A stretch of 19,211 nt of DNA from DATILI01 sp035476635 (GCA_035476635.1 DATILI010000128.1:1-19211), one strand, 5' to 3'. Positions 8,233 through 16,467 are shown, counted from the first letter of the stretch. The notes: a model not told the origin generated them from the letters alone. Translations and numbers: made by a program.

Positions 8233-8943
8233 TCAATCGGGTTCGCCGGCCTCCTCGACCGAGGTTGGATTGGCTTCCAGCCGGTACCCCTGGCTGTAGA
8301 TGGAACTCAGTCTGTAGCCGTTTTCCTGGCGCAGAAGGAGCTTGCTGCGAAGGCGGGACATGTGGGTGTCCAGGCTGCGGGACTGGACGTCGCCCTTGGT
8401 GCGCCAGACGGCTTCCTGCAGATGGCACCGCGAGACCAGCCGCCCCGCGTTGCGGAACATGAAGTAGGCCAGATCGAATTCACGCGATGTCAGTTCCAGT
8501 GCCGCGCCACGCAGCGCGACGGTTTTGTTTTCCGGATTGACCTGGTAAGCACCGAAGGTCTGAATGCCGACGGCCTCCGGATAGCCCCGGCGCAGCAGGG
8601 AGCGGATGCGCGCCGTGAGTTCGCTGACTCGCACCGGCTTGACCATGTAGTCATCGGCACCCGCGGTGAGCGCTTCGACGATGTCCCGTTCATCGTCGCG
8701 GCTGGTCACGAACAGCACAGGAATGCGCTCGCTGACATTGCGGCGCACCCACTCGACGACCTTGATTCCTGTTGAATCGGGCAGTTGCCAGTCGAGTATC
8801 AGCATGTCATAGCTCTCTCGGGCCAGCGCGCGCATCAATGCATCGCCCAAGGCGTACTCGTTGACGCCATGGCCCATCGCGCGGGCGACGTGCGCCAGAA
8901 GCTGAAGCTGCACCGGATCATCGTCCAAAATCCCGATTCTCAT
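8233..8943 (-). CDS. OmpR/PhoB-family response regulator, first gene of the signalling operon
   Basis: A 236-residue regulator. The receiver domain (1-118) has acidic D7/D8, phospho-acceptor D51 (MLILDWQLPD), T80 (LFVTSRDD) and K102 (YMVKPVRV). The winged-helix DNA-binding domain (about 125-225) shows LTSREFDLAYFMFRN, the recognition helix region SRSLDTHMSRLRSKL and the terminal SIYSQGYRLEA. The ATG at 8943 is chosen because it begins directly with the receiver fold and has a strong ribosome site (GGAGAGGAG) just upstream. A longer reading to 9051 would add 36 residues unrelated to receivers. It is probably phosphorylated by the CHASE2 kinase encoded two genes downstream, and may regulate its own operon. 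Confidence 0.94.
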   Translation of the reverse strand: MRIGILDDDPVQLQLLAHVARAMGHGVNEYALGDALMRALARESYDMLILDWQLPDSTGIKVVEWVRRNVSERIPVLFVTSRDDERDIVEALTAGADDYMVKPVRVSELTARIRSLLRRGYPEAVGIQTFGAYQVNPENKTVALRGAALELTSREFDLAYFMFRNAGRLVSRCHLQEAVWRTKGDVQSRSLDTHMSRLRSKLLLRQENGYRLSSIYSQGYRLEANPTSVEEAGEPD

Positions 8944-9166
8944 CACGATCTCCTCTCCGCCATTGGGGTGCCCGGCCCACATGCCAACAAGCGCAGCACG
9001 GACGCGGATGCTACCGTACCACCACCCACCCAAAGGTATGGGCTGATGCACTTCTTGTCGACTGCGATGCCTTGGCGTCCAGCTCGATTTGACAATTGTT
9101 ATCTTTCTTGCTGGCGCTTCGTAGCTACCATGACTTCACCTGTTTCGATGGATGGAAAGTTGAGTC

Positions 9167-9682
9167 ATGAACCATTTCTGCGTGCGTTTCATCAAGCTGT
9201 CTTTCTCGGATCTGAGCGCAGTCTACGGAGTCGAGTCGTTCGACTTCAGCGAGTACGACTGCTGGGAAGAGGTGGCGCAGCTTCGGGTCAACCTGCTGGA
9301 GCGGGACTACACATTCGAGCCGGGCGAACGGTGGCAGCGCGAGCGCATTCTTCCGCCCAAGTTCTATGCCTTGTCCGAGGATGCGCAAGCTGCTGAGTTT
9401 CGAGAGGTGTGGGCACCTTTGCGCATGGGGTTGGGCGCCTACGCCATGCGGGTGCACGATTTCGTCCTCCATTGTCTCGAAGAAAAATCCTTGCCGGACC
9501 GGTATCCCGCGTTGCTTTTTCCGGAAGCGACGGCAGTGCCGGCGGCACCAGGAGATGCCTCCGCAGGCGTGCGTGGCATGAAGCGGCGCGGCGTGCCGCC
9601 CACCTTTGGACAAGACTGCAACCCGGCTTCTAAGACGGGCGTATTGCGCGCATTCACTGAGTGCATCGATGGCCCGAGGTAG
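9167..9682 (+). CDS. Uncharacterised protein, 171 residues
   Basis: I do not recognise this protein. A modest ribosome site (GGAAAG, 9154-9159) precedes the ATG at 9167. The first 120 residues look like a compact soluble domain rich in aromatic and acidic residues (FDFSEYDCWEEVAQLRVN, REVWAPLRMGLGAYAMRVHDFVLHCLEE). The last 50 are Pro/Ala/Gly-rich and look disordered. It has no signal peptide or membrane segment. It is divergent from the signalling operon and lies 62 bases upstream of the LuxR-type regulator on the same strand, so it may share a transcript with it. A partner or effector role with that regulator is possible but not shown. Confidence 0.65.
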   Translation: MNHFCVRFIKLSFSDLSAVYGVESFDFSEYDCWEEVAQLRVNLLERDYTFEPGERWQRERILPPKFYALSEDAQAAEFREVWAPLRMGLGAYAMRVHDFVLHCLEEKSLPDRYPALLFPEATAVPAAPGDASAGVRGMKRRGVPPTFGQDCNPASKTGVLRAFTECIDGPR

Positions 9683-9689
9683 TCGAAAA

Positions 9690-9718
9690 GTGCTGTCCGG
9701 CCAGTTGCCGGCGAGCAC
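9690..9718 (+). other. Stem-loop between the 171-residue gene and the LuxR/MalT-type gene
   Basis: The arms GTGCT/AGCAC and CCGGC/GCCGG are separated by a two-base internal loop on each side and close on the loop CAGTT. No T-run follows, so it is not an intrinsic terminator. It lies 26 bases before the preferred start of a gene without a visible Shine-Dalgarno sequence. Confidence 0.4.
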
Positions 9719-9744
9719 CCGCGGCTAAGCTGCTTCTCTTGCCG

Positions 9745-12405
9745 ATGCGCAATCCCCCACATCCCGACGTACTGCCTCGCTTGCTGGGCCGCAAGCTTGC
9801 ACCGCCGAAGCCAGGCTACTCGCCGCTTGAGAGGCCCGCTCTGCTTGAAAAGTTGCTGCGCCTGCAGACGCATCGCTATGTTTTGCTGTCTGCCCCGGCA
9901 GGCTATGGCAAGACCTCGTTGATGAGCAAGTGCCACGCAACCCTTGTCGCGCACAAGGAGAGGGCGGCATGGCTCACGCTTGACAGCTCGGACAACGATC
10001 CGGCGAGGCTTCAACTGGTTCTGCGTGCGGCTCTTGCGCGCGCATTTTGTCAGGAGGAATGGGATGCATCGGAGGCGATTCCGGCGGCGGATGAGAGCCG
10101 GTGCACCGTGTTCATCGACGACCTGCATATCCTGACCGAAGAGTCTGCGGGAGTTCTGCACAAGTTCATCGTCGAAACGCTTGATCCGCCGTTGCGGTTT
10201 GTCATGGGCAGCAGAAACAGCAATCTGCCGCAGCTGCGGGCTTTGAGAAACAAGGGCAAGCTGGTTGAAATCGATCGCGCGGACTTGGCACTCAGTCTGG
10301 CGGAGACGCGAACCTATCTTGAAGGCCAGCTTGAAAGCAGCGCCAGCGAAATGCTGGTCGACTCCCTGTACCGCCAAACGCAAGGCTGGCCGGCGGCGCT
10401 GCAAATGGCCTGCGCAGCGCTGCGCCAGAGAGGCATTGCCAGCAATGTCGCGATGGAGGGCTTGCTCGCGCAGCTGGCAAGCATGGCCGCCTTCTTGACC
10501 GGTGAGGTGTTCGAGCCGCAATCCGCGGCGCTGCAGAAGTTCTTGCTGGCTGTGGCCGTGGTTAACCGGTTCTCCGCGCCACTCGCCGGGCACCTCGCCG
10601 CATCGCATGACAGTGCGGCGCTGATCGAGCAATTCTTCGATGCAGGTATTCCTGCGCAGCAGCTCGAGGCAGGCTGGTACCAGTTGCACCCGCTGTTGGC
10701 GGGCCACTTGCGAGACCTCGCGAGAAAACGCAATCCTGGGCGGTTCTCAGCCAATGGCCGTCTCGCCGCCGCATGGCTGGCAGCTGATGGCCGCCCCATC
10801 GATGCCGTGGAAACGCTTCTGGCTACCGGCAACGCGGGCGATGCGGTGGGCCGCATGGAGCAATTGGTTCGCCCGCTTCTGGCCGATGCCCAGTACGCCG
10901 TGGTGATTCGCTGGTGCGAGTGCCTTTCGGTGGAGACGGTCCAATCGAGCGCGATACTTTGCTCGACCTACGCCATTTGCCTTGCCATCTGCAATTGCCG
11001 CGACCAAGCGGCGCTTTGGTCTAGTCGCTGCGCCGAGCAGGCCGGAACGGACGGGGCTGACGCCTTGTATGCGGGTGCGGTGCAACTCATTCGACTGTAC
11101 GAGTTGGTCGCGCGCGGAACGCCGGAGCAGTTGGAAAGCGCGGAGCCTCTGTTGCAAGAGGCGGTTCACGCAGGCGCTCCATTCGAACGCGGCAACTTCG
11201 CCCACTTGTTGGCGTATGTCCATTTGGCGCTGGGCAACTATGCCGCTGCGGAGAAAAGCATCCTGATCTCCAAGCGGGTATTCCGAGAGGAAAAGCGTCT
11301 CTTCGGCCTGGCAAATGCACACTACCTGGAAGCGATTGGCGCGGCGGCCCAAGGAATGCTGAAGGAGGCGCTCAGCCATCTTGAAACGGTGTCGTTGCTG
11401 GCCCGGGGAAATCAGGCACGAACACCTCCGGGTTACCTGTTCGCCATGTCGGGCGGGTTCTTTGCCGCGCTTTACTATGAGTTGAACGATTTCGATCAAG
11501 CTGCATTGTGGGTAGAGCGCGACCGCTGTGCTTCTGCGCTGTCAACAGCGTCGGACTCCATGCTTTGCGCAGCGCTGGTGGGTTTTCGGCTGGCATTGCT
11601 CCAGGGACGCAAGGCCCAGGCTTTCGCGCTGATGGAAATGCGGCTCGCAGTGGCAAGGGAAGGCGGCTTTCCCCGCGTGGTCCATGCATTGGAGCTTGAG
11701 CTTGCGCGCTACGCCGTGGTGAGCGATCAACCTGAAAAGGCAGATGCCTATCGGGCTCAGTTGCTTGAACATCCCGGATCCTTGCCGACGTACCGCGCCA
11801 TTCGCCCCAGCGAAGAAACCGAAGGGGCGGAAATCGCGCAAGCTCGCTTGATGCTCTTTTTGGGGTTGCTCCGGCAGGGGCGCGCGCTGGTAGACGCGTT
11901 GCTGGCTGATGCGGTTGTGCGCAAGAGGAAATGGAGAGAGGCCAAGCTGCGGATACTGCGGGCCATTGCCCTGGAGAAGGAGGGAAATGCCGCGGAGGCG
12001 ACGGAAGAAATTACCTCTGCGCTGGAGCTTGGCGCATGCATGGGGCTGGTGCGCACATTCCTGGACGAAGGCCCGGCCTTTGTGGGCCGCCTGCGCGCCT
12101 TTGCCAACAGCCGGCACCATGCGGATCTGTCGCCCCCTGCGGCGCGCTACCTCGCTGGCCTTCTCAAGGCCGCTGAGGCCGAACCGCCAGACCGCAAGCC
12201 GCTTGCAGGTGCGGTTTTTTCCGAGCAGGAGGCGAAGGTGCTCGCGTTGATTGCAAAGGGGCGCACGAACAAAGACGTTGCTTGCGCTCTGGCGCTTTCT
12301 GTGAACACCGTCAAGTGGCACCTGGCGCACATCTACACGAAGCTGGGCGTACACAACCGCAGCCAGGCCATCTTCATCGCGCGCCAGCGCGGCTTGATGA
12401 GCTAG
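9745..12405 (+). CDS. MalT-like LuxR-family transcriptional regulator (STAND ATPase)
   Basis: An 886-residue protein from the ATG at 9745. An N-terminal nucleotide-binding domain has a Walker A motif (APAGYGKTS, about 50-58) and a Walker B motif (CTVFIDDLHIL, about 118-128). A long helical-repeat middle (about 330-800) is typical of the sensor region of MalT-type STAND proteins. A C-terminal LuxR helix-turn-helix follows (about 823-885, FSEQEAKVLALIAKGRTNKDVACALALSVNTVKWHLAHIYTKLGV). Such regulators oligomerise on binding ATP and an inducer, then activate promoters. The inducer here is unknown. The start is uncertain: a GTG at 9661 in frame would overlap the upstream gene by 22 bases, and a TTG lies at 9739. 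ATG 9745 fits the usual beginning of the family (LLGRKLAPPKP). No clear ribosome site is visible. Confidence 0.92.
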   Translation: MRNPPHPDVLPRLLGRKLAPPKPGYSPLERPALLEKLLRLQTHRYVLLSAPAGYGKTSLMSKCHATLVAHKERAAWLTLDSSDNDPARLQLVLRAALARAFCQEEWDASEAIPAADESRCTVFIDDLHILTEESAGVLHKFIVETLDPPLRFVMGSRNSNLPQLRALRNKGKLVEIDRADLALSLAETRTYLEGQLESSASEMLVDSLYRQTQGWPAALQMACAALRQRGIASNVAMEGLLAQLASMAAFLTGEVFEPQSAALQKFLLAVAVVNRFSAPLAGHLAASHDSAALIEQFFDAGIPAQQLEAGWYQLHPLLAGHLRDLARKRNPGRFSANGRLAAAWLAADGRPIDAVETLLATGNAGDAVGRMEQLVRPLLADAQYAVVIRWCECLSVETVQSSAILCSTYAICLAICNCRDQAALWSSRCAEQAGTDGADALYAGAVQLIRLYELVARGTPEQLESAEPLLQEAVHAGAPFERGNFAHLLAYVHLALGNYAAAEKSILISKRVFREEKRLFGLANAHYLEAIGAAAQGMLKEALSHLETVSLLARGNQARTPPGYLFAMSGGFFAALYYELNDFDQAALWVERDRCASALSTASDSMLCAALVGFRLALLQGRKAQAFALMEMRLAVAREGGFPRVVHALELELARYAVVSDQPEKADAYRAQLLEHPGSLPTYRAIRPSEETEGAEIAQARLMLFLGLLRQGRALVDALLADAVVRKRKWREAKLRILRAIALEKEGNAAEATEEITSALELGACMGLVRTFLDEGPAFVGRLRAFANSRHHADLSPPAARYLAGLLKAAEAEPPDRKPLAGAVFSEQEAKVLALIAKGRTNKDVACALALSVNTVKWHLAHIYTKLGVHNRSQAIFIARQRGLMS

Positions 12406-12434
12406 GGATTCAATCAGGGTACGGCGCGGGGGAA

Positions 12435-12455
12435 AAGTGCCCGAAGAAATCGGGC
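12435..12455 (-). terminator. Probable intrinsic terminator of the diguanylate cyclase gene
   Basis: The arms GCCCGA (12439-12444) and TCGGGC (12450-12455) form a 6-bp stem with a 5-base loop. On the minus strand it is followed by ACTTTTCC. It sits 20 bases past the stop of the minus-strand gene. It also lies 34 bases past the end of the convergent LuxR/MalT-type gene, but without a T-run in that direction. Confidence 0.6.
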
Positions 12456-12474
12456 CCAGCCCCCTGGTGACAAG

Positions 12475-13977
12475 TCAGACGGCGAACTGGCTCGCAGGCC
12501 CGCTGGCTGCCGATCCGGCGGTGTCGAAGCCAAGCTGGGCAACCCGGTTTCGGCCTGCTTCCTTGGCTGTGTACAGGGCCTTGTCGGCCAGCCGCATCAG
12601 CTGGTCGAGCGTAGTGTCCACTGGCTGGCGGACATCTGCCAAACCAATGCTGACCGTGATGCGCAGCGTGGCGCCGTTGTCCAACGGCGTGGCCACGCCT
12701 TCGACGCTGGTGCGGATGCGCTGCGCAATTTCCATCGCGTCGGGCAGCGTGGTATTGGGCAGGAACACGGCAAATTCCTCGCCGCCGATGCGGCCGAACA
12801 CATCGCTTTCGCGCATGGTAGCTGCGACCGTGCGCGCGAATGTGGCCAGCATCTGGTCACCCACGGCGTGGCCGTAGCGGTCATTGATGGGCTTGAAATG
12901 GTCGATGTCCAGCATCAGCAAGGCGGCGGACTGCCGCTTCGCGACGACGCGGGCCAGCGTTTCGGAGCTACGCGTCACGAAGGCTCCACGCGCCAGGGCA
13001 TTGGTCAGAAAGTCGTGGCTGGCAGCGTGCTCCAGGCTGCGCAGGAGCTTGTTGCGCACCGAATTGATGGTCGCCACCGTCAGCGGGCCCAGGGTCAGGA
13101 AGGTGACGCCAAGCCGGATCGAGATCATGGTGCTTTGCGCCTCGCCCGGTGCATGCAAGGTCAGCAGGCCGGAAGAGACGGCCATGATTTCACCGATGCT
13201 GAACAGCGCGGTCAGCACGGTAACGAAGAACAGGTTGTAGTTCAGCGCGCACCACAATAGCGCGGGAATGGGGTAGGCCAGCACGCCCGGTCCGCCCATC
13301 AGGGTGCCTGCGATGCCGGAAGCCAGCAGCGCGACGAAGGGCAGTGAGTTCTTCAAGTGCTCGCTGATCTCGTCCCGACGCGGCTTGAAAGCCCAGGTGC
13401 GCAAGGATGGTGCGGTCAGCACCACCGGGAGTGTCACCGCGAGGCTGGCGATTTCCGAGACGAACCAGATGACCCATCGCCGTGTCGTGAGCGTGCCCGT
13501 CTGCAGGTAGCCCAGCCCGCTCGCGACGCTGGCTGCCGCCAAGGCGGCGACTGCGCAGATGGCAAACAGGTACAGCACGGAAATCGGAGCGCTGAGGGTC
13601 TGGTCTACTTTTCTGAGGCGGATGAAAAGGAAATAGCCAGTCGCGATCTCCGCGAGATTGATTGTGGTCAGCCGCAGGGTCGGGATGAGGCTGTTGCCGC
13701 TTGCCAGGTCGGCGGCCAGGAAGCCGGCCAGCACACCCAGCCAACCAGCCCATGAGGCCAGCCGCCGCCTGCGGGCGAATATGCCGATCACCAGCGCATT
13801 CACTGGCCAGAAAGCGGCGAGGAAACCAGAAGGCCGGGTGAGAATGCCGAAAAGCGCCGCGGCAAAGACGATCGTGGCGACCAGCGCAAAGGTGCCGGCG
13901 GTCCCTTGCAGCGGGCTGCGGGCGGCGGCGCTTGTGTCCTGCGCTGCCGGTCTTGACGGTGGATGACTCACAGTCAA
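12475..13977 (-). CDS. Membrane diguanylate cyclase (MASE1-like sensor plus GGDEF)
   Basis: A 500-residue protein. About eight hydrophobic segments between residues 28 and 305 form a MASE1-like membrane sensor (for example FLAAFWPVNALVIGIFA). The C-terminal GGDEF domain (about 318-480) makes cyclic di-GMP from GTP. It has an intact GGEEF signature (398-402), LMLDIDHFKPINDRYGHAVGD, and an RESD motif (389-392) five residues before GGEEF, which matches the product-inhibition I-site. There is no EAL domain. The annotated start is TTG at 13977 with AGGA five bases upstream; a GTG two codons later is an alternative. The gene converges on the LuxR/MalT-type gene and diverges from the secreted PilJ-type gene. 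The input signal is unknown. Confidence 0.94.
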   Translation of the reverse strand: MTVSHPPSRPAAQDTSAAARSPLQGTAGTFALVATIVFAAALFGILTRPSGFLAAFWPVNALVIGIFARRRRLASWAGWLGVLAGFLAADLASGNSLIPTLRLTTINLAEIATGYFLFIRLRKVDQTLSAPISVLYLFAICAVAALAAASVASGLGYLQTGTLTTRRWVIWFVSEIASLAVTLPVVLTAPSLRTWAFKPRRDEISEHLKNSLPFVALLASGIAGTLMGGPGVLAYPIPALLWCALNYNLFFVTVLTALFSIGEIMAVSSGLLTLHAPGEAQSTMISIRLGVTFLTLGPLTVATINSVRNKLLRSLEHAASHDFLTNALARGAFVTRSSETLARVVAKRQSAALLMLDIDHFKPINDRYGHAVGDQMLATFARTVAATMRESDVFGRIGGEEFAVFLPNTTLPDAMEIAQRIRTSVEGVATPLDNGATLRITVSIGLADVRQPVDTTLDQLMRLADKALYTAKEAGRNRVAQLGFDTAGSAASGPASQFAV

Positions 13978-14084
13978 TGAATCCTGAAGAAGTCCTGGTT
14001 GTTATAGAAATAGACGCGCCAACGTGTTCCTTCGCGCCCGCCGCCAGTGTAAGCGTGCGCAAAGCAAATGGAATGTGTTTTGAG

Positions 14085-14098
14085 ACCAGAATTCTGGT
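14085..14098. promoter_or_regulatory. Perfect 14-base palindrome, candidate operator
   Basis: ACCAGAATTCTGGT is fully self-complementary. It lies 54-67 bases before the start of the secreted PilJ-domain gene, in the 174-base region it shares with the divergent diguanylate cyclase gene. Its position suits a dimeric regulator site for one or both genes. No regulator is identified. Confidence 0.5.
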
Positions 14099-14151
14099 AC
14101 GAATCCTGCTTGTCAATGCCTCATCCCCGACATTTTCCTATGGAGTCTCGA

Positions 14152-14943
14152 ATGCAGCGCCGCGTCGCAATTGGATGGATGGGAAGCCTTGCGCTCTTGG
14201 CTGCCGGCAACAGTTTCGCGCAGGTCGCCGATCTGAACGATGCCATCAACAAGGCCGGGCGGCAGCGCATGTTGTCGCAACGCATGGCCAAGGCTTATCT
14301 CGCAGTCGGCCAGCGTGTTGTGACGCAGCGCGGCCAGGACATCCTCGGCGCTTCCATGGCGCTGTTCGATCGCCAGTTGGCCGAGCTCAAGGCATTCGCG
14401 CCCACCCCCGAAGTCAAGGGCACCTACGGACAATTGGAGGTCGTGTGGAGCGACTACAAGGCGGTTTTGGTGGGCCAGGCGCCCGTGCGTGAGAGCGCAC
14501 CGGCACTGATCGAGCTGGACGGCAAGGTGCTGGCGCTGGCCAACAAGGGCACGTTGCAGTTGGAGCAGTTGTCGGGCAAGCCGGTGGGTCGGCTGGTCAA
14601 TATTGCCGGCCGGCAACGCATGCTGTCGCAGCGCGTTGCGAAGTTCTACCTGGCGCAGGCATGGAAGGCATCGGTGCCGAACGCGCAGATGGAACTCGAC
14701 AAGGCGCGCGCCGAATTCGTTGCGGCGCTGGAGGTACTGGCCAATGCGCCCGAGGCCAGCGTGCAGATCAAGCAGGAAATCGAGCTGGCGCGCAACCAAT
14801 GGGTGTTCTACGAGGCTGCGCTCGCGCAGCGCGGCGCCGATACCGCAGCGTCCGAACGGAGTACGAACGTCTTTCTGTCCAGCGAGAACATCCTTTCGGT
14901 GATGGACAAGGTCACCGGCCTGTATGCGCGCCTGGCGGCTTGA
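14152..14943 (+). CDS. Secreted protein with two PilJ/NarX-P-box-like segments
   Basis: A 263-residue protein. The ATG at 14152 is supported by GGAG six bases upstream and by a signal peptide starting there (basic MQRR, hydrophobic core to residue 19, cleavage near SFA-Q at 23/24). Two similar segments, INKAGRQRMLSQRMAKAYL (32-50) and VNIAGRQRMLSQRVAKFYL (149-167), match the N-terminal domain of type IV pilus chemoreceptor PilJ. They also resemble the P-box of the nitrate sensors NarX/NarQ. The remainder is helical. It has no membrane anchor, methylation region or kinase domain, so it appears to be a free periplasmic module. It may bind a small ligand such as an anion and present it to a membrane sensor, but this is inference. 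It converges on the glcD-type gene with a 21-base gap. Confidence 0.87.
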   Translation: MQRRVAIGWMGSLALLAAGNSFAQVADLNDAINKAGRQRMLSQRMAKAYLAVGQRVVTQRGQDILGASMALFDRQLAELKAFAPTPEVKGTYGQLEVVWSDYKAVLVGQAPVRESAPALIELDGKVLALANKGTLQLEQLSGKPVGRLVNIAGRQRMLSQRVAKFYLAQAWKASVPNAQMELDKARAEFVAALEVLANAPEASVQIKQEIELARNQWVFYEAALAQRGADTAASERSTNVFLSSENILSVMDKVTGLYARLAA

Positions 14944-14964
14944 TCGTTTCGCCAGCCCTGGAAG

Positions 14965-16467
14965 CTAGAAACGCGGCAGATCCGGATGGGCGATCTGCCC
15001 GCCGCGCACCAGCATCTTGCCGTACTCGGCGCAGCGGTTCAGCGTCGGGATCACCTTGCCGGGGTTGAGCAGGCCCTGGGGGTCGAAGGCGCGCTTGACG
15101 CCGAACATCTGCTCGTTTTCCGCAGCGGAGAACTGCACGCACATGCTGTTGAGCTTTTCCACGCCCACGCCGTGCTCGCCGGTGACTGTTCCGCCCATGG
15201 CCACGCTGGTCTCCAGGATGTCCGCGCCGAACAGTTCGGCCCGGTGCAACTGGTCGGGATCGTTGGCATCGAACAGGATCAGCGGGTGCAGGTTGCCGTC
15301 GCCCGCGTGGAATACATTGGCGCAGCGCAGTTCGTATCTTTTTTCCATCTCCTGGATCGCGAGCAGGATATCGGCCAGGCGCTTGCGCGGGATGGTGGAG
15401 TCCATGCACATGTAGTCGGGGCTGATGCGGCCCGAGGCGGGAAAGGCGTTCTTGCGCCCGCTCCAGAATTTCAGGCGCTCGGCCTCGTCGCGGCTTACCG
15501 CGATGGCGGTGGCGCCGGCCCTGTGCAGCACCTCTTGCATGCGGCCGATTTCTTCTTCCACTTCCTCCGGTGTGCCATCGCTCTCACACAGCAGGATGGC
15601 TTCGGCAGTGAGGTCGTAACCGGCGTGCACGAAGTCCTCGACAGCGGCGGTCATGGGCTTGTCCATCATTTCCAGGCCAGCAGGGATGATGCCGGCGGCG
15701 ATCACCGCGGCCACGGCGTCGCCGGCTTTGCGGATGTCGTCGAAGCTGGCCATGATGCAGCGCGCCAGCAAGGGCTTGGGGATGAGCTTGACGGTGACCT
15801 CGGTGGTCACGGCCAGCATGCCTTCGGAGCCGACCACGATGGGCAGCAAGTCGAGCCCCGGTGCATCCAGCGCATCGCCACCGAAGGTCACTGGCTCCCC
15901 GTCAATAGTGAAGCCTTCGATCTTGAGCACGTTGTGCAGGGTCAGGCCGTACTTCAGGCAATGCACGCCGCCGGAGTTTTCAGCCACGTTGCCGCCGATG
16001 GTGCAGGCGATCTGGCTTGACGGGTCCGGCGCGTAGTACATGCCGTAGGGCGCGGCCGCTTCGCTGATCGCGAGGTTGCGCACGCCGCATTGCACACGGG
16101 CCGTGCGGCTTTTCGTGTCGATGCCGAGAATCCGGTTGAACTTGGCCAGCGACAAGGTAACGCCCATCTTGTGCGGCATCGCGCCGCCCGACAGCCCCGT
16201 GCCCGCACCGCGCGCCACCACCGGCACGCCCAGCGCGTGGCAGGTTTTTAGCACGGCTTGTACCTGGCTCGTTGTTTCGGGCAAGGCGACGACGAGTGGC
16301 CGCTGCCGGTAGGCGGTGAGACCGTCGCACTCATAGGGCGTCGTGTCTTCCTTGTTCCAAAGCAGGGCGTGGACCGGCAAAACAGTTTGCAGCGCTTGCA
16401 CAACGCGTGCTTGTTGCCCGGCTCTTTGCAGCGATTCCTGCGCGCTGGCGGAAATGGGAGCGTTCAT
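14965..16467 (-). CDS. glcD: FAD-linked 2-hydroxyacid oxidase, glycolate oxidase subunit GlcD type
   Basis: A 500-residue flavoprotein. The PCMH-type FAD-binding domain (about 50-235) shows VVARGAGTGLSGGA (84-96) and YYAPDPSSQIACTIGGNVAENSGG (144-167). The C-terminal FAD-oxidase domain includes NVFHAGDGNLHPLILFDAND and GTVTGEHGVG, as in GlcD and bacterial D-lactate dehydrogenases. The reaction is probably oxidation of glycolate or a related 2-hydroxyacid to the 2-oxoacid. The length is typical of GlcD. The start is the ATG at 16467, with GAAGG close upstream. In many bacteria glcD is followed by glcE and glcF, but here the next gene downstream is convergent and unrelated. Subunits encoded elsewhere, or a stand-alone enzyme, must be considered. 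The substrate is not certain. Confidence 0.9.
   Translation of the reverse strand: MNAPISASAQESLQRAGQQARVVQALQTVLPVHALLWNKEDTTPYECDGLTAYRQRPLVVALPETTSQVQAVLKTCHALGVPVVARGAGTGLSGGAMPHKMGVTLSLAKFNRILGIDTKSRTARVQCGVRNLAISEAAAPYGMYYAPDPSSQIACTIGGNVAENSGGVHCLKYGLTLHNVLKIEGFTIDGEPVTFGGDALDAPGLDLLPIVVGSEGMLAVTTEVTVKLIPKPLLARCIMASFDDIRKAGDAVAAVIAAGIIPAGLEMMDKPMTAAVEDFVHAGYDLTAEAILLCESDGTPEEVEEEIGRMQEVLHRAGATAIAVSRDEAERLKFWSGRKNAFPASGRISPDYMCMDSTIPRKRLADILLAIQEMEKRYELRCANVFHAGDGNLHPLILFDANDPDQLHRAELFGADILETSVAMGGTVTGEHGVGVEKLNSMCVQFSAAENEQMFGVKRAFDPQGLLNPGKVIPTLNRCAEYGKMLVRGGQIAHPDLPRF

Noticed and set aside
9089..9094. TTGACA as a plus-strand -35 box for the 171-residue gene
   Set aside because: The hexamer is perfect, but no acceptable -10 hexamer lies 16-18 bases downstream.
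9439..10707. A 422-codon minus-strand frame across the 171-residue gene and the LuxR/MalT-type gene
   Set aside because: Its composition is Gln/Arg-rich and motif-free; the plus strand carries intact Walker motifs over the same bases.
13190..14116. Open frame on the minus strand that would extend upstream of the diguanylate cyclase
   Set aside because: It is a shifted frame of the same gene without domain features; the GGDEF frame with a TTG or GTG start is clearly the coding one.
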